In this document: piece after piece, positions 52,846 to 61,567 of the stretch
Position numbering within the stretch: the first letter of the stretch is position 1
How the letters are laid out: each line of letters opens with the position of its first letter
Origin: Arthrobacter sp. U41
Lineage (GTDB): Bacteria > Actinomycetota > Actinomycetes > Actinomycetales > Micrococcaceae
Assembly: GCF_001750145.1 (NCBI RefSeq)
Contig: NZ_CP015732.1
Span: forward strand, 2,790,001-2,854,000
Direction: 5' to 3'
DNA length: 64,000 nt
Notes under the pieces: generated by a model
What the model was told of the DNA's origin: nothing
Database searches by the model: none
Seen by the model: the letters and a program-made list of their open reading frames with translations, nothing else
Made by a program: the position numbers and the translations under genes

Positions 52846-54756
52846 ATGGTTAGCAAGAATTACCAGGACAGCTACGCACGCAGCCTGGAGAAGCCCGAAG
52901 CATTCTGGCTGGAAGCCGCAGGGAAGATCTCCTGGACCGCCCCTCCTCAGCGGGCCCTGGATTCCAGCAGGGCGCCGTTGTACGACTGGTTCCCTGACGG
53001 CGTGCTGAACACCTCCTACAACGCGCTGGACCGCCATGTGGAGGAGGGGCGGGGCGGGCAGGACGCCCTGATTTATGACTCCGCGATGCTCGGCACGCAG
53101 CGGCGCTACAGCTATGCGGAGCTGACGGACCTCGTCGCCCGGTTCGCCGGCGTCCTGCGCAGCCAGGGCGTGGGCAAGGGCGACCGCGTCGTGATCTACA
53201 TGCCGATGATCCCCGAGGCGGCCATCGCCATGCTCGCCACGGCCCGGCTCGGCGCCGTGCACTCCGTCGTCTTCGGCGGCTTCGCCCCCAAGGAACTCGC
53301 CGCCCGCATCCGCGACGCCGCCCCCGCCGCGGTGGTCACGGCCTCCGGCGGCATCGAACCCTCGCGCCGGATCGAGTACCTGCCCGCCGTCGCGGAAGCC
53401 CTCGGCCTGGCCGGAGCGCCGGACACGCCGGTGCTCGTCAAGGCCAGGGAAGGCTTCGCCTCCTCGGTGGCCGGGCATGCCGGCTGGCTGGACTGGGACG
53501 CCGAGATGGCCGCCGCCGCGCCCGCCGCCCCGGTTGACGTCAAAGCCACTGATCCGCTCTACATCCTCTACACGTCGGGAACCACCGGCGCCCCCAAGGG
53601 CGTCGTGCGGGACAACGGCGGCCACGCGGTGGCGCTCAGCTGGACCCTGGAGAACATCTACGACGTCGGCCCCGGCGACGTGATGTGGACCGCATCCGAC
53701 GTCGGCTGGGTCGTCGGGCACTCCTACATCGTGTACGGGCCGCTGCTGGCCGGCGCCACGACCGTCATCTACGAAGGCAAGCCTGTCGGCACCCCTGACG
53801 CCGGTGCCTTCTGGCGGGTCATCCAGGACCACAAGGTCAACGTGCTGTTCACCGCCCCGACCGCCCTGCGGGCCATCCGGAAGGCGGACCCCGAGGCGAA
53901 GCTGCTCGAGAAATACGACATCTCCAGCCTGCGCACCCTGTTTGCCGCCGGCGAGCGGCTCGACACCGACACCTTCCACTGGGCCTCGCGGACCCTGGGC
54001 GTGCCGGTGGTGGACCACTGGTGGCAGACCGAGACCGGCTGGGCCATCTGCGCCAACCCCCGCGGGCTGGACGGGCTGCCGATCAAGGCCGGCTCGCCCA
54101 GTGTGCCGATGCCCGGCTTCAAGCTGAACATCGTCGACGGGTCGGGGGCGGATGTCGAAACGGGGGCGGAAGGCAACATCGTCCTGGCCCTCCCGCTGCC
54201 GCCGGGCACGCTGACAACGCTCTGGGGCAACGACGAACGCTACATCTCCTCCTACCTGCAGGCGTTCGAGGGCTACTACGCCACCGGCGATTCCGGCTAC
54301 CGGGATGAGGACGGTTATCTGTTCGTGATGGGCCGCACCGACGACATCATCAATGTCGCCGGCCACCGGCTCTCCACCGGCGCCATGGAACAGGTGATCG
54401 GCCAGCACCCGGCAGTTGCCGAGTGCGCCGTGATCGGACTGGCGGACCCGTTGAAGGGCCAGCGCCCCAGCGGCTACGTGGTGCTGAAGTCAGGGGTCGA
54501 TGTGCCCGAGGAGATCCTGGTCAAGGACCTGATCGCGCTGGTCCGGCGGGACATCGGCGCCGTGGCGGACTTCAAGCACGTCACCGTGGTGGAGGCCCTG
54601 CCCAAGACCCGCTCCGGCAAGATCCTGCGCAAGACCATGCGCCAGATCGCCGACGGCGACGACTATGTGGTGCCCTCGACGATTGAGGACGCCGGTGTGA
54701 TCGACCAGCTCATCGGAACCCTGCGTCCCGCCGCCGCGGGGGAGCGGCCCGCGTAA
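52846..54756 (+). CDS. prpE: Propionyl-CoA synthetase
   Basis: 636 aa acyl-adenylate-forming enzyme. The N-terminus YQDSYARSLEKPEAFWLEAA is PrpE-like. A3 LYILYTSGTTGAPKGVVRDN (residues ~241-260), A5 WWQTETGWAI, A7 YATGDSGYRDEDGYLFVMGR, and A10 PKTRSGKILRKTMRQIA, whose Lys (after SG) is the usual acetylation/propionylation switch. It feeds the 2-methylcitrate cycle divergently encoded next door. Start 52846 (MVSKNYQDS) is family-typical; ATG 52807 would add 13 residues. A TACCAT at ~52804 may be its -10 box. Confidence 0.9.
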   Translation: MVSKNYQDSYARSLEKPEAFWLEAAGKISWTAPPQRALDSSRAPLYDWFPDGVLNTSYNALDRHVEEGRGGQDALIYDSAMLGTQRRYSYAELTDLVARFAGVLRSQGVGKGDRVVIYMPMIPEAAIAMLATARLGAVHSVVFGGFAPKELAARIRDAAPAAVVTASGGIEPSRRIEYLPAVAEALGLAGAPDTPVLVKAREGFASSVAGHAGWLDWDAEMAAAAPAAPVDVKATDPLYILYTSGTTGAPKGVVRDNGGHAVALSWTLENIYDVGPGDVMWTASDVGWVVGHSYIVYGPLLAGATTVIYEGKPVGTPDAGAFWRVIQDHKVNVLFTAPTALRAIRKADPEAKLLEKYDISSLRTLFAAGERLDTDTFHWASRTLGVPVVDHWWQTETGWAICANPRGLDGLPIKAGSPSVPMPGFKLNIVDGSGADVETGAEGNIVLALPLPPGTLTTLWGNDERYISSYLQAFEGYYATGDSGYRDEDGYLFVMGRTDDIINVAGHRLSTGAMEQVIGQHPAVAECAVIGLADPLKGQRPSGYVVLKSGVDVPEEILVKDLIALVRRDIGAVADFKHVTVVEALPKTRSGKILRKTMRQIADGDDYVVPSTIEDAGVIDQLIGTLRPAAAGERPA

Positions 54757-54769
54757 ACGCCGGCGCCGC

Positions 54770-55489
54770 TTACCGGACCGGCCGGGCCCAGCGGTATTCG
54801 TTCTCCGGCCGGCCGGGCGCGCCGTAACGCGCCGTCCGGGTGACCGTGCCGGCGTCGGCGAGGTATTCCAGGTAGCGCCGCGCGGTCACCCGGGACATGC
54901 CGAGGGCGTCCATCACCTCGCTGGCCGACACCGCCCCGGACTGCAGCTTCATGAAGTCCTGCACCGAGTCCAGCGTGGACGGCGCCAGCCCCTTGGGCAG
55001 CGGCAGTTCCGAAGGAGCCCGCAGGCTCGCGAAGGCCTGGTCCACATCGCTCTGCGACGCCCCGGGACCGGCCTGCCCGGCGGCGGGGGAAGCCAAATGC
55101 TCCCGGAAGTTCCGGTAGCTGCTGAGCTTGTCCGCGAAGGTGGCAAAGGTGAAGGGCTTGATCAGATACTGCACCACGCCCGTGGCCACCGCGCTGCGGA
55201 CAATGTTCAGTTCCCGGACGGCGGTGATGGCGATGATGTCCGCGAACAGCCCGGCAGCCCGCATCCGGCGCGCGATGTCGAGGCCGTGCAGGTCCGGAAG
55301 GTTCATGTCCAGCAGCACCAGGTCCACCGGCGTGCCCGCCGCCGCGAATTCCGTCATCAGCCGGAGCGCGGACTGTCCGTCCGGGGCCGATCCAGCCAGG
55401 GTGAATCCCTCCAGCCGGCCGACGTAGGCGGCGTGGGCTGCCGCCGCGATGGGCTCGTCTTCGACGACGAGTACACGGATCTTGGTCAT
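54770..55489 (-). CDS. CitB/DcuR-family response regulator
   Basis: 239 aa. Receiver domain with acidic pocket VVEDEP (residues ~8-13), phospho-acceptor Asp in VLLDMNLPDLHG (~61), Thr/Lys switch ITAV and YLIKPFTF (~110). The C-terminal HTH (GAVSASEVMDALGMSRVTAR, then RYLEYL) has the CitB/DctR arrangement. It controls citrate or C4-dicarboxylate uptake genes in other bacteria; dctA is the likely target here. ATG 55489 overlaps the kinase stop by 4 nt. Convergent with prpE, 13 bp between stops, with no clear terminator. Confidence 0.92.
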   Translation of the reverse strand: MTKIRVLVVEDEPIAAAAHAAYVGRLEGFTLAGSAPDGQSALRLMTEFAAAGTPVDLVLLDMNLPDLHGLDIARRMRAAGLFADIIAITAVRELNIVRSAVATGVVQYLIKPFTFATFADKLSSYRNFREHLASPAAGQAGPGASQSDVDQAFASLRAPSELPLPKGLAPSTLDSVQDFMKLQSGAVSASEVMDALGMSRVTARRYLEYLADAGTVTRTARYGAPGRPENEYRWARPVR

Positions 55490-57204
55490 TGCTGTCCCTT
55501 GGTGGTCAGTGATCCCGGCGGCGGTGCCGGCGGTATTGTCGGCGAAGCCGTTGGCAGCGTGACGCGGAACAGTGCCCCGGCCGGGCTCGTGATTGTCATG
55601 GTACCGCCGAGCCGGTGCACCGCCTGGCGGACCAGTGCCAGGCCCAGGCCCCGGCCGAACGGCCCCGGCGACTTGGTGCTGAAGCCGTGCCGGAAGATGT
55701 CCTCCACGGCCTGCGGATCGATCCCGGGTCCGCTGTCCTCCACCGTGATTTCAAGGGCCCCGCCGTTCGCTTCCACCGTGAGTTCCACGAGTTTGGGCGC
55801 CGGAGCCTCGGCGGCCGCGTCGATGGCGTTGTCCAGGAGGTTGCCGAGGATCGCCACGAGGTCCTGCACGGCCAGCCCGGACACGGCGGTCGGGCCGCTC
55901 CCGGTCCCGGCGGTGTTGAGGCTCAGTTCGACGCCCCGTTCGTGGGCCTCGGCGGCCTTGCCCATGATCAGGGCCCCCAGGACGGGCTCGTCGACGGAGC
56001 TCACCACGTCATCGGTCAGCCGCTGGCTGAGCTCCAGGTCCTGGGTGGCGAAGTCCAGGGCTTCGGCACCGCGTCCGAGTTCCATCAGGGAGACGATCGT
56101 GTGAAGCCGGTTGGCGTGTTCGTGGGTCTGGGCGTGCAGGGCGTCGGAGAGCGTACGCATGGTTTTCAGCTCGCTGCCGAGCGACTCGATTTCCGTGCGG
56201 TCCCGGATCGTGGCCACGGTGCCGTAGACGGCCGGGTTGCTGCGTCCGCCGGCGGATCCGGGCCCGACGGCCCGTCCCTGGTTCACAACCAGGATCCGTG
56301 AGCCGGTCAGGTGGATCTCGTCGAGCGCGGTCCGGCCCGATTCGAACAGTTCCCGGAGGCTGGGGGCCAGCGGGAGCGCCTCGAGTGAGGGCGCCTCCTG
56401 TTGCCTGCCGTCAGCGGCGGCCCTTTTGCCGGGGGCAGGTGCGCCGCCGTCGTCGGACCGCGGGGTGAGTCCCAGCAGTTCGGCGGCCTGGTCGTTGTAC
56501 ATCACCACCTTGCCCCTGGGATCGATCAGGATGACGCCCTCGCGGACAGAGCGCAGCACCGATTCGTAGTAAGCGAAGAGCTGCGCGAGCTGCTCCGGGC
56601 CCCAGCCGCGGGTCACCTGCCGCAGGTACCGTCCCAGCAGCCAGGATGCCAGCGATCCGCCCGCGAGCAGGGCCAGCCCGATGGCCACGAGCGCCGGCAG
56701 CCTGCCGGAGACGGCGATGTCCACGGTGCGGACGGTGACGCCGGCCGCGACCAGTGCCCGCACGGTGCCGTCCGCGTCCTGCACCGGGGCGATGGTGCGG
56801 ACCGAGGGGCCGAGCGTGCCGGCGGTGATCTCGGTGAAGACCTCGCCGTCCAGGGCCGCATCGATGGAGCCGATATAGGGCTTGCCCAGTTCCTCATCCC
56901 GGGGGTGGGTCCACCGGGTGCGGTCCGGCGCCATGATCGTGATGAAATCCGCGTCCGCGTCCTCCGTGACCTTCATCGCGTAGGGCTGCAGCAGGGCGGA
57001 GGGATCCGCGGCGTCCGCCGCGTCAAGCACCAGGGGGTTGTCGGCCACGGCGGTCGCTACGGCGGCCATCCGCCGGCCGGCCTCGTCGTAGGCCTGGTCG
57101 CGGGCATCAACGAACGTGGCGGTGCCGACGAAGGCCGTCAGGGTCAGCATAAACAGCAGATGGGCCACGAACAGCCGTCGGGCGATGCTCCAGTGGTGGA
57201 TCAT
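55486..57204 (-). CDS. CitA/DcuS-family sensor histidine kinase
   Basis: 572 aa. TM1 (ARRLFVAHLLFMLTLTAFVG, residues ~7-27), extracytoplasmic sCACHE/PASp sensor (~30-170), TM2 (LVAIGLALLAGGSLASWLLG, ~175-195), cytoplasmic PAS (GVILIDPRGKVVMYNDQAAE), then the phospho-acceptor His in HAQTHEHANRLHTIVSLMEL and an ATPase domain with NLLDNAIDAAAEA, VEDSGPGIDP and GRGLGLALVRQAV. Start ATG 57204 has GGAAGG upstream; an in-frame start at 57234 adds 10 residues. The ligand is expected to be a C4-dicarboxylate or citrate. Divergent from dctA. Confidence 0.92.
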   Translation of the reverse strand: MIHHWSIARRLFVAHLLFMLTLTAFVGTATFVDARDQAYDEAGRRMAAVATAVADNPLVLDAADAADPSALLQPYAMKVTEDADADFITIMAPDRTRWTHPRDEELGKPYIGSIDAALDGEVFTEITAGTLGPSVRTIAPVQDADGTVRALVAAGVTVRTVDIAVSGRLPALVAIGLALLAGGSLASWLLGRYLRQVTRGWGPEQLAQLFAYYESVLRSVREGVILIDPRGKVVMYNDQAAELLGLTPRSDDGGAPAPGKRAAADGRQQEAPSLEALPLAPSLRELFESGRTALDEIHLTGSRILVVNQGRAVGPGSAGGRSNPAVYGTVATIRDRTEIESLGSELKTMRTLSDALHAQTHEHANRLHTIVSLMELGRGAEALDFATQDLELSQRLTDDVVSSVDEPVLGALIMGKAAEAHERGVELSLNTAGTGSGPTAVSGLAVQDLVAILGNLLDNAIDAAAEAPAPKLVELTVEANGGALEITVEDSGPGIDPQAVEDIFRHGFSTKSPGPFGRGLGLALVRQAVHRLGGTMTITSPAGALFRVTLPTASPTIPPAPPPGSLTTKGQQ

Positions 57205-57236
57205 CCAAACCTTCCATGACCAATATGAACGCAACG

Positions 57237-57250
57237 GTGATGCGCATCAC
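57237..57250. promoter_or_regulatory. 14-bp CRP/GlxR-like palindrome between citA-type kinase and dctA
   Basis: Perfect palindrome GTGATGCGCATCAC has the GTGA-N6-TCAC form of CRP-family sites (GlxR in corynebacteria). It lies 33 bp before the kinase start and 94 bp before dctA. Confidence 0.55.
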
Positions 57251-57343
57251 TCCATCCCCAATGATGGTGGAACACGCACAAACGGACGGGATCGGCCCAC
57301 AGCCTGTGCCGCACCGACGTCCAGCCTATCCAAGGAGAACACC

Positions 57344-58699
57344 ATGGCCTCTCAAAGAGGAGAGTCGGCGGCACTGGCCGCGACGCCGGTCAAGAAGCGC
57401 AAGGGGCTCGACAAGTCCCATTATCTCTACATCGCGGTCATTGCGGCCGTCATCCTCGGCGCCCTGGTCGGACTGATGTTCCCGGAGTTCGCCAAGTCCC
57501 TGAAGCCGCTGGGCGACGGATTCATCAAACTCATCAAGATGATGATCGGCCCGGTCATCTTCTGCACCATCGTGCTGGGCATCGGTTCCATCGCCAAGGC
57601 AGCCACGGTCGGCAAGGTCGGCGGCCTGGCCCTGGGCTACTTCATGGTGATGTCCACCTTCGCGCTGGCCATCGGCCTCGTCGTCGGCAACCTGATCCAC
57701 CCGGGCGAGGGCCTCAAGCTCGCCCCCTATGACCCGAGCAAAAAAGCCGCCACGGACAGCACGGTCGAGTTCCTGCTCGGCATCATCCCGGGCGACATCC
57801 CGGTCCTGCCGACGCTGCTCGCCGCGCTCCTGGTCGGCTTCGCCCTCCAGCAGATGGGCGCCCAGGGTGCACCGATCCTCAAGGCAGTCGGCTACGGCCA
57901 GGCCCTCGTCTTCCGCATCCTGGTCATGATCATGTGGCTGGCCCCGGTCGGAGCCTTCGGCGCGATCGCCGCCGTCGTCGGTGCCACCGGCGTGCAGGCC
58001 ATCCTCAGCATGGCCACCCTGATGGTTGCGTTCTACATCACCTGCGCCCTGTTCATCGTGGTGATCCTCGGCGGCCTGCTCAAGATCGTCGCCGGCCTCA
58101 ACATCTTCCGGCTGATGAAGTATCTTGGCCGCGAATACCTGCTGATCTTCTCCACGTCCTCCTCCGAAGCCGCGCTGCCCCGCCTGATCGCGAAGATGGA
58201 ACACCTCGGTGTGTCCAAGCCGGTTGTTGGCGTCACGGTCCCCACCGGTTACTCCTTCAACCTCGACGGCACCGCGATCTACCTGACCATGGCCTCCCTC
58301 TTCGTGGCCAACGCCATGGGCACCCCGCTTGACCTGGGCGCCCAGGTCTCGCTGCTGATCTTCATGATCATCGCCTCCAAGGGCGCTGCCGGTGTCACCG
58401 GTGCCGGCCTGGCCACCCTGGCTGCCGGGCTGCAGGCCCACAAGCCGGAACTGCTCGGCGGCGTCGGCATGATCGTCGGGATCGACCGGTTCATGTCCGA
58501 GGCCCGCGCCCTGACCAACTTCACCGGCAACGCCGTGGCCACCGTGCTGATCGGCACCTGGGTCAAGGAGATCGACGGCGGTCAGGTCGAGCGCGTCCTC
58601 TCCGGCGTCGAGCCCTTCGACGAGCAGACCATGATCGCCGGACATGGTGAGCACGAGGCGGCCGCGGCTCCGGAAAAGCCGGTCCTGGCCAACGCCTGA
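57344..58699 (+). CDS. dctA: C4-dicarboxylate / proton or sodium symporter
   Basis: 451 aa DAACS-family transporter for succinate, fumarate and malate. About eight membrane helices plus two re-entrant loops, with the signatures FSTSSSEAALPRLIAKME (serine-rich loop, residues ~267-284), VPTGYSFNLDGTAIYLTMAS (~300-319) and GVGMIVGIDRFMSEARALTN. A basic, cytoplasmic N-terminus (KKRKGLDKSHY) precedes helix 1. ATG 57344 has AAGGAG 7 nt upstream. Divergent from the two-component system that probably controls it. A strong terminator follows. Confidence 0.95.
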   Translation: MASQRGESAALAATPVKKRKGLDKSHYLYIAVIAAVILGALVGLMFPEFAKSLKPLGDGFIKLIKMMIGPVIFCTIVLGIGSIAKAATVGKVGGLALGYFMVMSTFALAIGLVVGNLIHPGEGLKLAPYDPSKKAATDSTVEFLLGIIPGDIPVLPTLLAALLVGFALQQMGAQGAPILKAVGYGQALVFRILVMIMWLAPVGAFGAIAAVVGATGVQAILSMATLMVAFYITCALFIVVILGGLLKIVAGLNIFRLMKYLGREYLLIFSTSSSEAALPRLIAKMEHLGVSKPVVGVTVPTGYSFNLDGTAIYLTMASLFVANAMGTPLDLGAQVSLLIFMIIASKGAAGVTGAGLATLAAGLQAHKPELLGGVGMIVGIDRFMSEARALTNFTGNAVATVLIGTWVKEIDGGQVERVLSGVEPFDEQTMIAGHGEHEAAAAPEKPVLANA

Positions 58700-58729
58700 G
58701 CCGTTCCACCCCTGCCGCACAGCGGCCAC

Positions 58730-58765
58730 AACCGCCCGGACGCCGACCAGCGTCCGGGCGGTTTT
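58730..58765 (+). terminator. Rho-independent terminator after dctA
   Basis: 14-bp stem (58730-58743 with 58750-58763), 6-nt loop, ending in TTTTG. Confidence 0.9.
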
Positions 58766-58950
58766 GTGTGCCCCGCCGGCAACCTTCGACTTCTACCAGA
58801 GGGTTGAGGCTCATAAAACGGCGGCTGTCAAGGTCCACGGAATACCGTGTCGGGCGCTGTAACCTTGTGAGGAATAAGATCGGCGCTGGAAGTCCAGTGG
58901 CAGCAAGATCAGGCACGAGAATCACCGTCATCGAAAGTGTGGATAGATAC

Positions 58951-59850
58951 GTGAGCAGCGAACAGGGTTCAGCAACTCTGGAAGGCACCGAACTCGATCT
59001 GGAAGACGCCGTCATGGGCCCCACCGGGCGCCCGCACCGCGACTTTCCGGAGCCGGCACCGCTGTCATCCCACGGTCCCGCGCGGGTCATCGCCATGGTC
59101 AACCAGAAGGGCGGAGTGGGTAAAACCACCTCCACCATCAACCTGGCGGCCGCGCTGGCGGAATTCGGCCGCCGTGTGCTCGTCGTGGACTTCGACCCGC
59201 AGGGTGCCCTCTCCGCCGGCCTCGGCATCAACCCGCACGAACTGGATCTCACGGTCTACAATGTGCTGATGGACCGCAAGGTCGACATCCGCGACGCCAT
59301 CCACAAAACCGGCGTGGAAAACCTGGATCTGCTCCCGGCCAACATCGACCTCTCCGCCGCGGAAGTCCAGCTCGTCAACGAAGTGGCCCGCGAACAGGTG
59401 CTGGACCGGGCCCTGAAAAAGGTTGAGGACGACTACGACGTCGTCCTGATCGACTGCCAGCCCTCGCTGGGGCTGCTCACCGTCAACGCACTGACCGCCG
59501 CCCACGGCGTCATCATCCCGCTGATCTGCGAGTTCTTCGCCCTGCGCGCCGTGGCACTGCTGGTCGAGACCATCGACAAGGTCCAGGACCGCCTGAACCC
59601 GCGGCTCCAGGTCGACGGCGTCCTCGCCACCATGTACGACGCCCGGACCCTGCACAGCCGCGAGGTGATCTCCCGCCTGGTGGAGGCCTTCGGCGACAAG
59701 GTCTTCGAGACCGTCATCAAACGGTCCATCAAGTTCGCCGACGCCACCGTCGCGGCCGAGCCGATCACCAGCTACGCCGGCAACCACATCGGCGCCGACG
59801 CCTACCGGAACCTGGCCAAAGAGCTTATTTCGCGCGGCGGCGCGCCCTAG
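58951..59850 (+). CDS. ParA/Soj-family chromosome-partition ATPase
   Basis: 299 aa. Deviant Walker A MVNQKGGVGKTTSTINLAAA (residues ~50-69), Walker A' VVDFDPQGALSAGLG, Walker B VLIDCQPSLGLLTVNAL. An acidic ~45-residue N-terminus precedes the ATPase. No parB accompanies it; in actinobacteria this copy sits with scpA-scpB away from the origin parAB, so it is a ParA-like orphan whose exact role is unsettled. GTG 58951 is chosen from SSEQGSATLEGTELDLEDA; the open frame extends upstream. A TAACCT at 58860-58865 may be its -10 box. Confidence 0.88.
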   Translation: MSSEQGSATLEGTELDLEDAVMGPTGRPHRDFPEPAPLSSHGPARVIAMVNQKGGVGKTTSTINLAAALAEFGRRVLVVDFDPQGALSAGLGINPHELDLTVYNVLMDRKVDIRDAIHKTGVENLDLLPANIDLSAAEVQLVNEVAREQVLDRALKKVEDDYDVVLIDCQPSLGLLTVNALTAAHGVIIPLICEFFALRAVALLVETIDKVQDRLNPRLQVDGVLATMYDARTLHSREVISRLVEAFGDKVFETVIKRSIKFADATVAAEPITSYAGNHIGADAYRNLAKELISRGGAP

Positions 59851-59858
59851 TCAGGGCC

Positions 59859-60719
59859 GTGGCAGGGGCAGGCGCTCCGGCGGCGGACCTCACTCCGCCG
59901 GGCCGGGAGAACGCGAAGAAGCCCGGCTTCGAGGTCCGGCTTGCCAACTTCACCGGCCCCTTCGACCTCCTCCTCGGCCTGATTTCCAAGCACCAGCTGG
60001 ACATCACGGAAGTGGCGCTGTCCACCGTGACCGACGAGTTCATCAAGTACATCAGGCGCCTGCAGAACCTGGGCGAGGAGTGGGCCCTGGACGAGGCCAG
60101 CGAATTCCTCGTCATCGCCGCCACCTTGCTGGACCTCAAGGCCGCCCGGCTGCTGCCGGCCGGCGAGGTGGAGGACGAGGAGGACATCGCGCTGCTCGAG
60201 GCCCGGGACCTGCTCTTCGCACGGCTCCTGCAGTACAAGGCGTTCAAGCATGTGGCGGGGATGATGGGTTCCACCCTCGAGCTTGAAGCCCTCCGGTATC
60301 CGCGGCAGGTCGCCCTGGAGGGCCACTTCGCCGCGCTGCTGCCGGAGCTTCTCTGGCGGCACACCCCGGCGCAGTTCGCCGGCCTGGCAGAGGCCGCGCT
60401 CAAGCCCCGGGAAGCCGCGCCCACCGAGATCGGCCTGGCCCACCTGCACGGCACCCCCGTCAGCGTCAAGGAGCAGGCCGAACTGCTCGGCCGCCGGCTG
60501 CGGCCGGGCGCGCCGCTCACCTTCCGGGCCCTGACCGCCGACGCCGAGTCCACCCTCGTGGTCGTGGCACGGTTCCTGGCGCTGCTGGAGCTGTTCCGGG
60601 ACCGGGCCGTGGCCTTCGAGCAGGTGCTGCCGCTGGGGGACCTGACGATCCGCTGGACTGCGGGCCCGGAGGCCTGGAACAGCGAGAACCTGAGTGAAGA
60701 ATATGAGGAGCAGCCGTGA
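59859..60719 (+). CDS. scpA: Segregation and condensation protein A (kleisin)
   Basis: 286 aa. ScpA bridges the SMC heads and binds ScpB. The N-terminal kleisin helix region FEVRLANFTGPFDLLLGLIS (residues ~24-43) is highly family-typical, followed by LDITEVALSTVTDEFIKYIR and ATLLDLKAARLLP. The C-terminal winged helix (~200-270) includes VVVARFLALLELFRDRAVAF. GTG 59859 lies 8 nt after parA. Its TGA overlaps the scpB GTG. Confidence 0.94.
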   Translation: MAGAGAPAADLTPPGRENAKKPGFEVRLANFTGPFDLLLGLISKHQLDITEVALSTVTDEFIKYIRRLQNLGEEWALDEASEFLVIAATLLDLKAARLLPAGEVEDEEDIALLEARDLLFARLLQYKAFKHVAGMMGSTLELEALRYPRQVALEGHFAALLPELLWRHTPAQFAGLAEAALKPREAAPTEIGLAHLHGTPVSVKEQAELLGRRLRPGAPLTFRALTADAESTLVVVARFLALLELFRDRAVAFEQVLPLGDLTIRWTAGPEAWNSENLSEEYEEQP

Positions 60720-61456
60720 ACCAGAACCGGCCCGGGCGGGCAGCCGCCGACACAGCCGCCGACGCCTCCGCTGAGGCGGCACCGGCAGCAGGAAACGACG
60801 CCGGCCCCGACATCAGCAGCCTGCCCGGCGGCGCCGACGTCAGCAGCCTGCCCGGCGGCGCCCGCGCGGCCCTCGAGGCGGTCCTGATGGTGATCGACCA
60901 GCCGGCGACGGCGACGGAGCTCGCCACCGGCCTGGACGTGCCCGTCGACGCCGTCGAGGGGCTGCTCGTGGAACTGCAGCGGGAGTACAACGGCTATACT
61001 GTTAATGCCCCGGATGTGCACGATGCCAGTTTCAACGGCTTCAGTGCCACCCCCCGGGGTTTTGAATTGCGGAATATCGCCGGAGGCTGGCGGATCTATT
61101 CACGCGCTGAGTTCGCCGACATCGTCGGCGGGTTCGTGCTGGAGGGACAAACGGCCAGGCTGACGCAGGCGGCGCTCGAAACGCTCGCCGTCATCGCTTA
61201 CCGCCAGCCCGTCTCAAGGGCGCGGGTGTCTGCAATTCGAGGAGTCAATGTTGACTCTGTCGTGCGGACGCTGACGCAGCGGGGGCTGATCGAGGACTCG
61301 GGAACTGATCCCGAGTCCGGGGCCATCCTGTACCGCACGACGTCGTATTTCCTGGAGCGAATGGGAATCGGCTCGGTGGCGGAATTGCCGCAACTTTCAC
61401 CCCATCTTCCGGGGCTGGAAGGCATCGAAGAGTTCTACGACGCAGGAAGAATGTAG
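60716..61456 (+). CDS. scpB: Segregation and condensation protein B
   Basis: 246 aa. ScpB dimers bind the ScpA middle region. Two winged-helix domains: ALEAVLMVIDQPATATELAT (residues ~51-70) and LTQAALETLAVIAYRQPVSR followed by VNVDSVVRTLTQRGLIEDSG. The first ~48 residues are an Ala-rich tail containing a duplicated SSLPGGAD-type motif, likely disordered. GTG 60716 has GAGGAG upstream and overlaps the scpA stop. Confidence 0.94.
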   Translation: MNQNRPGRAAADTAADASAEAAPAAGNDAGPDISSLPGGADVSSLPGGARAALEAVLMVIDQPATATELATGLDVPVDAVEGLLVELQREYNGYTVNAPDVHDASFNGFSATPRGFELRNIAGGWRIYSRAEFADIVGGFVLEGQTARLTQAALETLAVIAYRQPVSRARVSAIRGVNVDSVVRTLTQRGLIEDSGTDPESGAILYRTTSYFLERMGIGSVAELPQLSPHLPGLEGIEEFYDAGRM

Positions 61457-61567
61457 GCAGGAACCACTGCCTGCGCACGAGTATCCACCGGGGCAGAGGC
61501 TTTTTGCCCCGGCCGGCGGGTGTTGTCGGGAGACAGCGGCCGTTGGCCAACAAACGAAGGACGGGTC

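Noticed and set aside
61488..61512. Rho-independent terminator between scpB and rluB
   Set aside because: The 8-bp hairpin has its T residues inside the loop rather than after the stem, so it is not a standard terminator.
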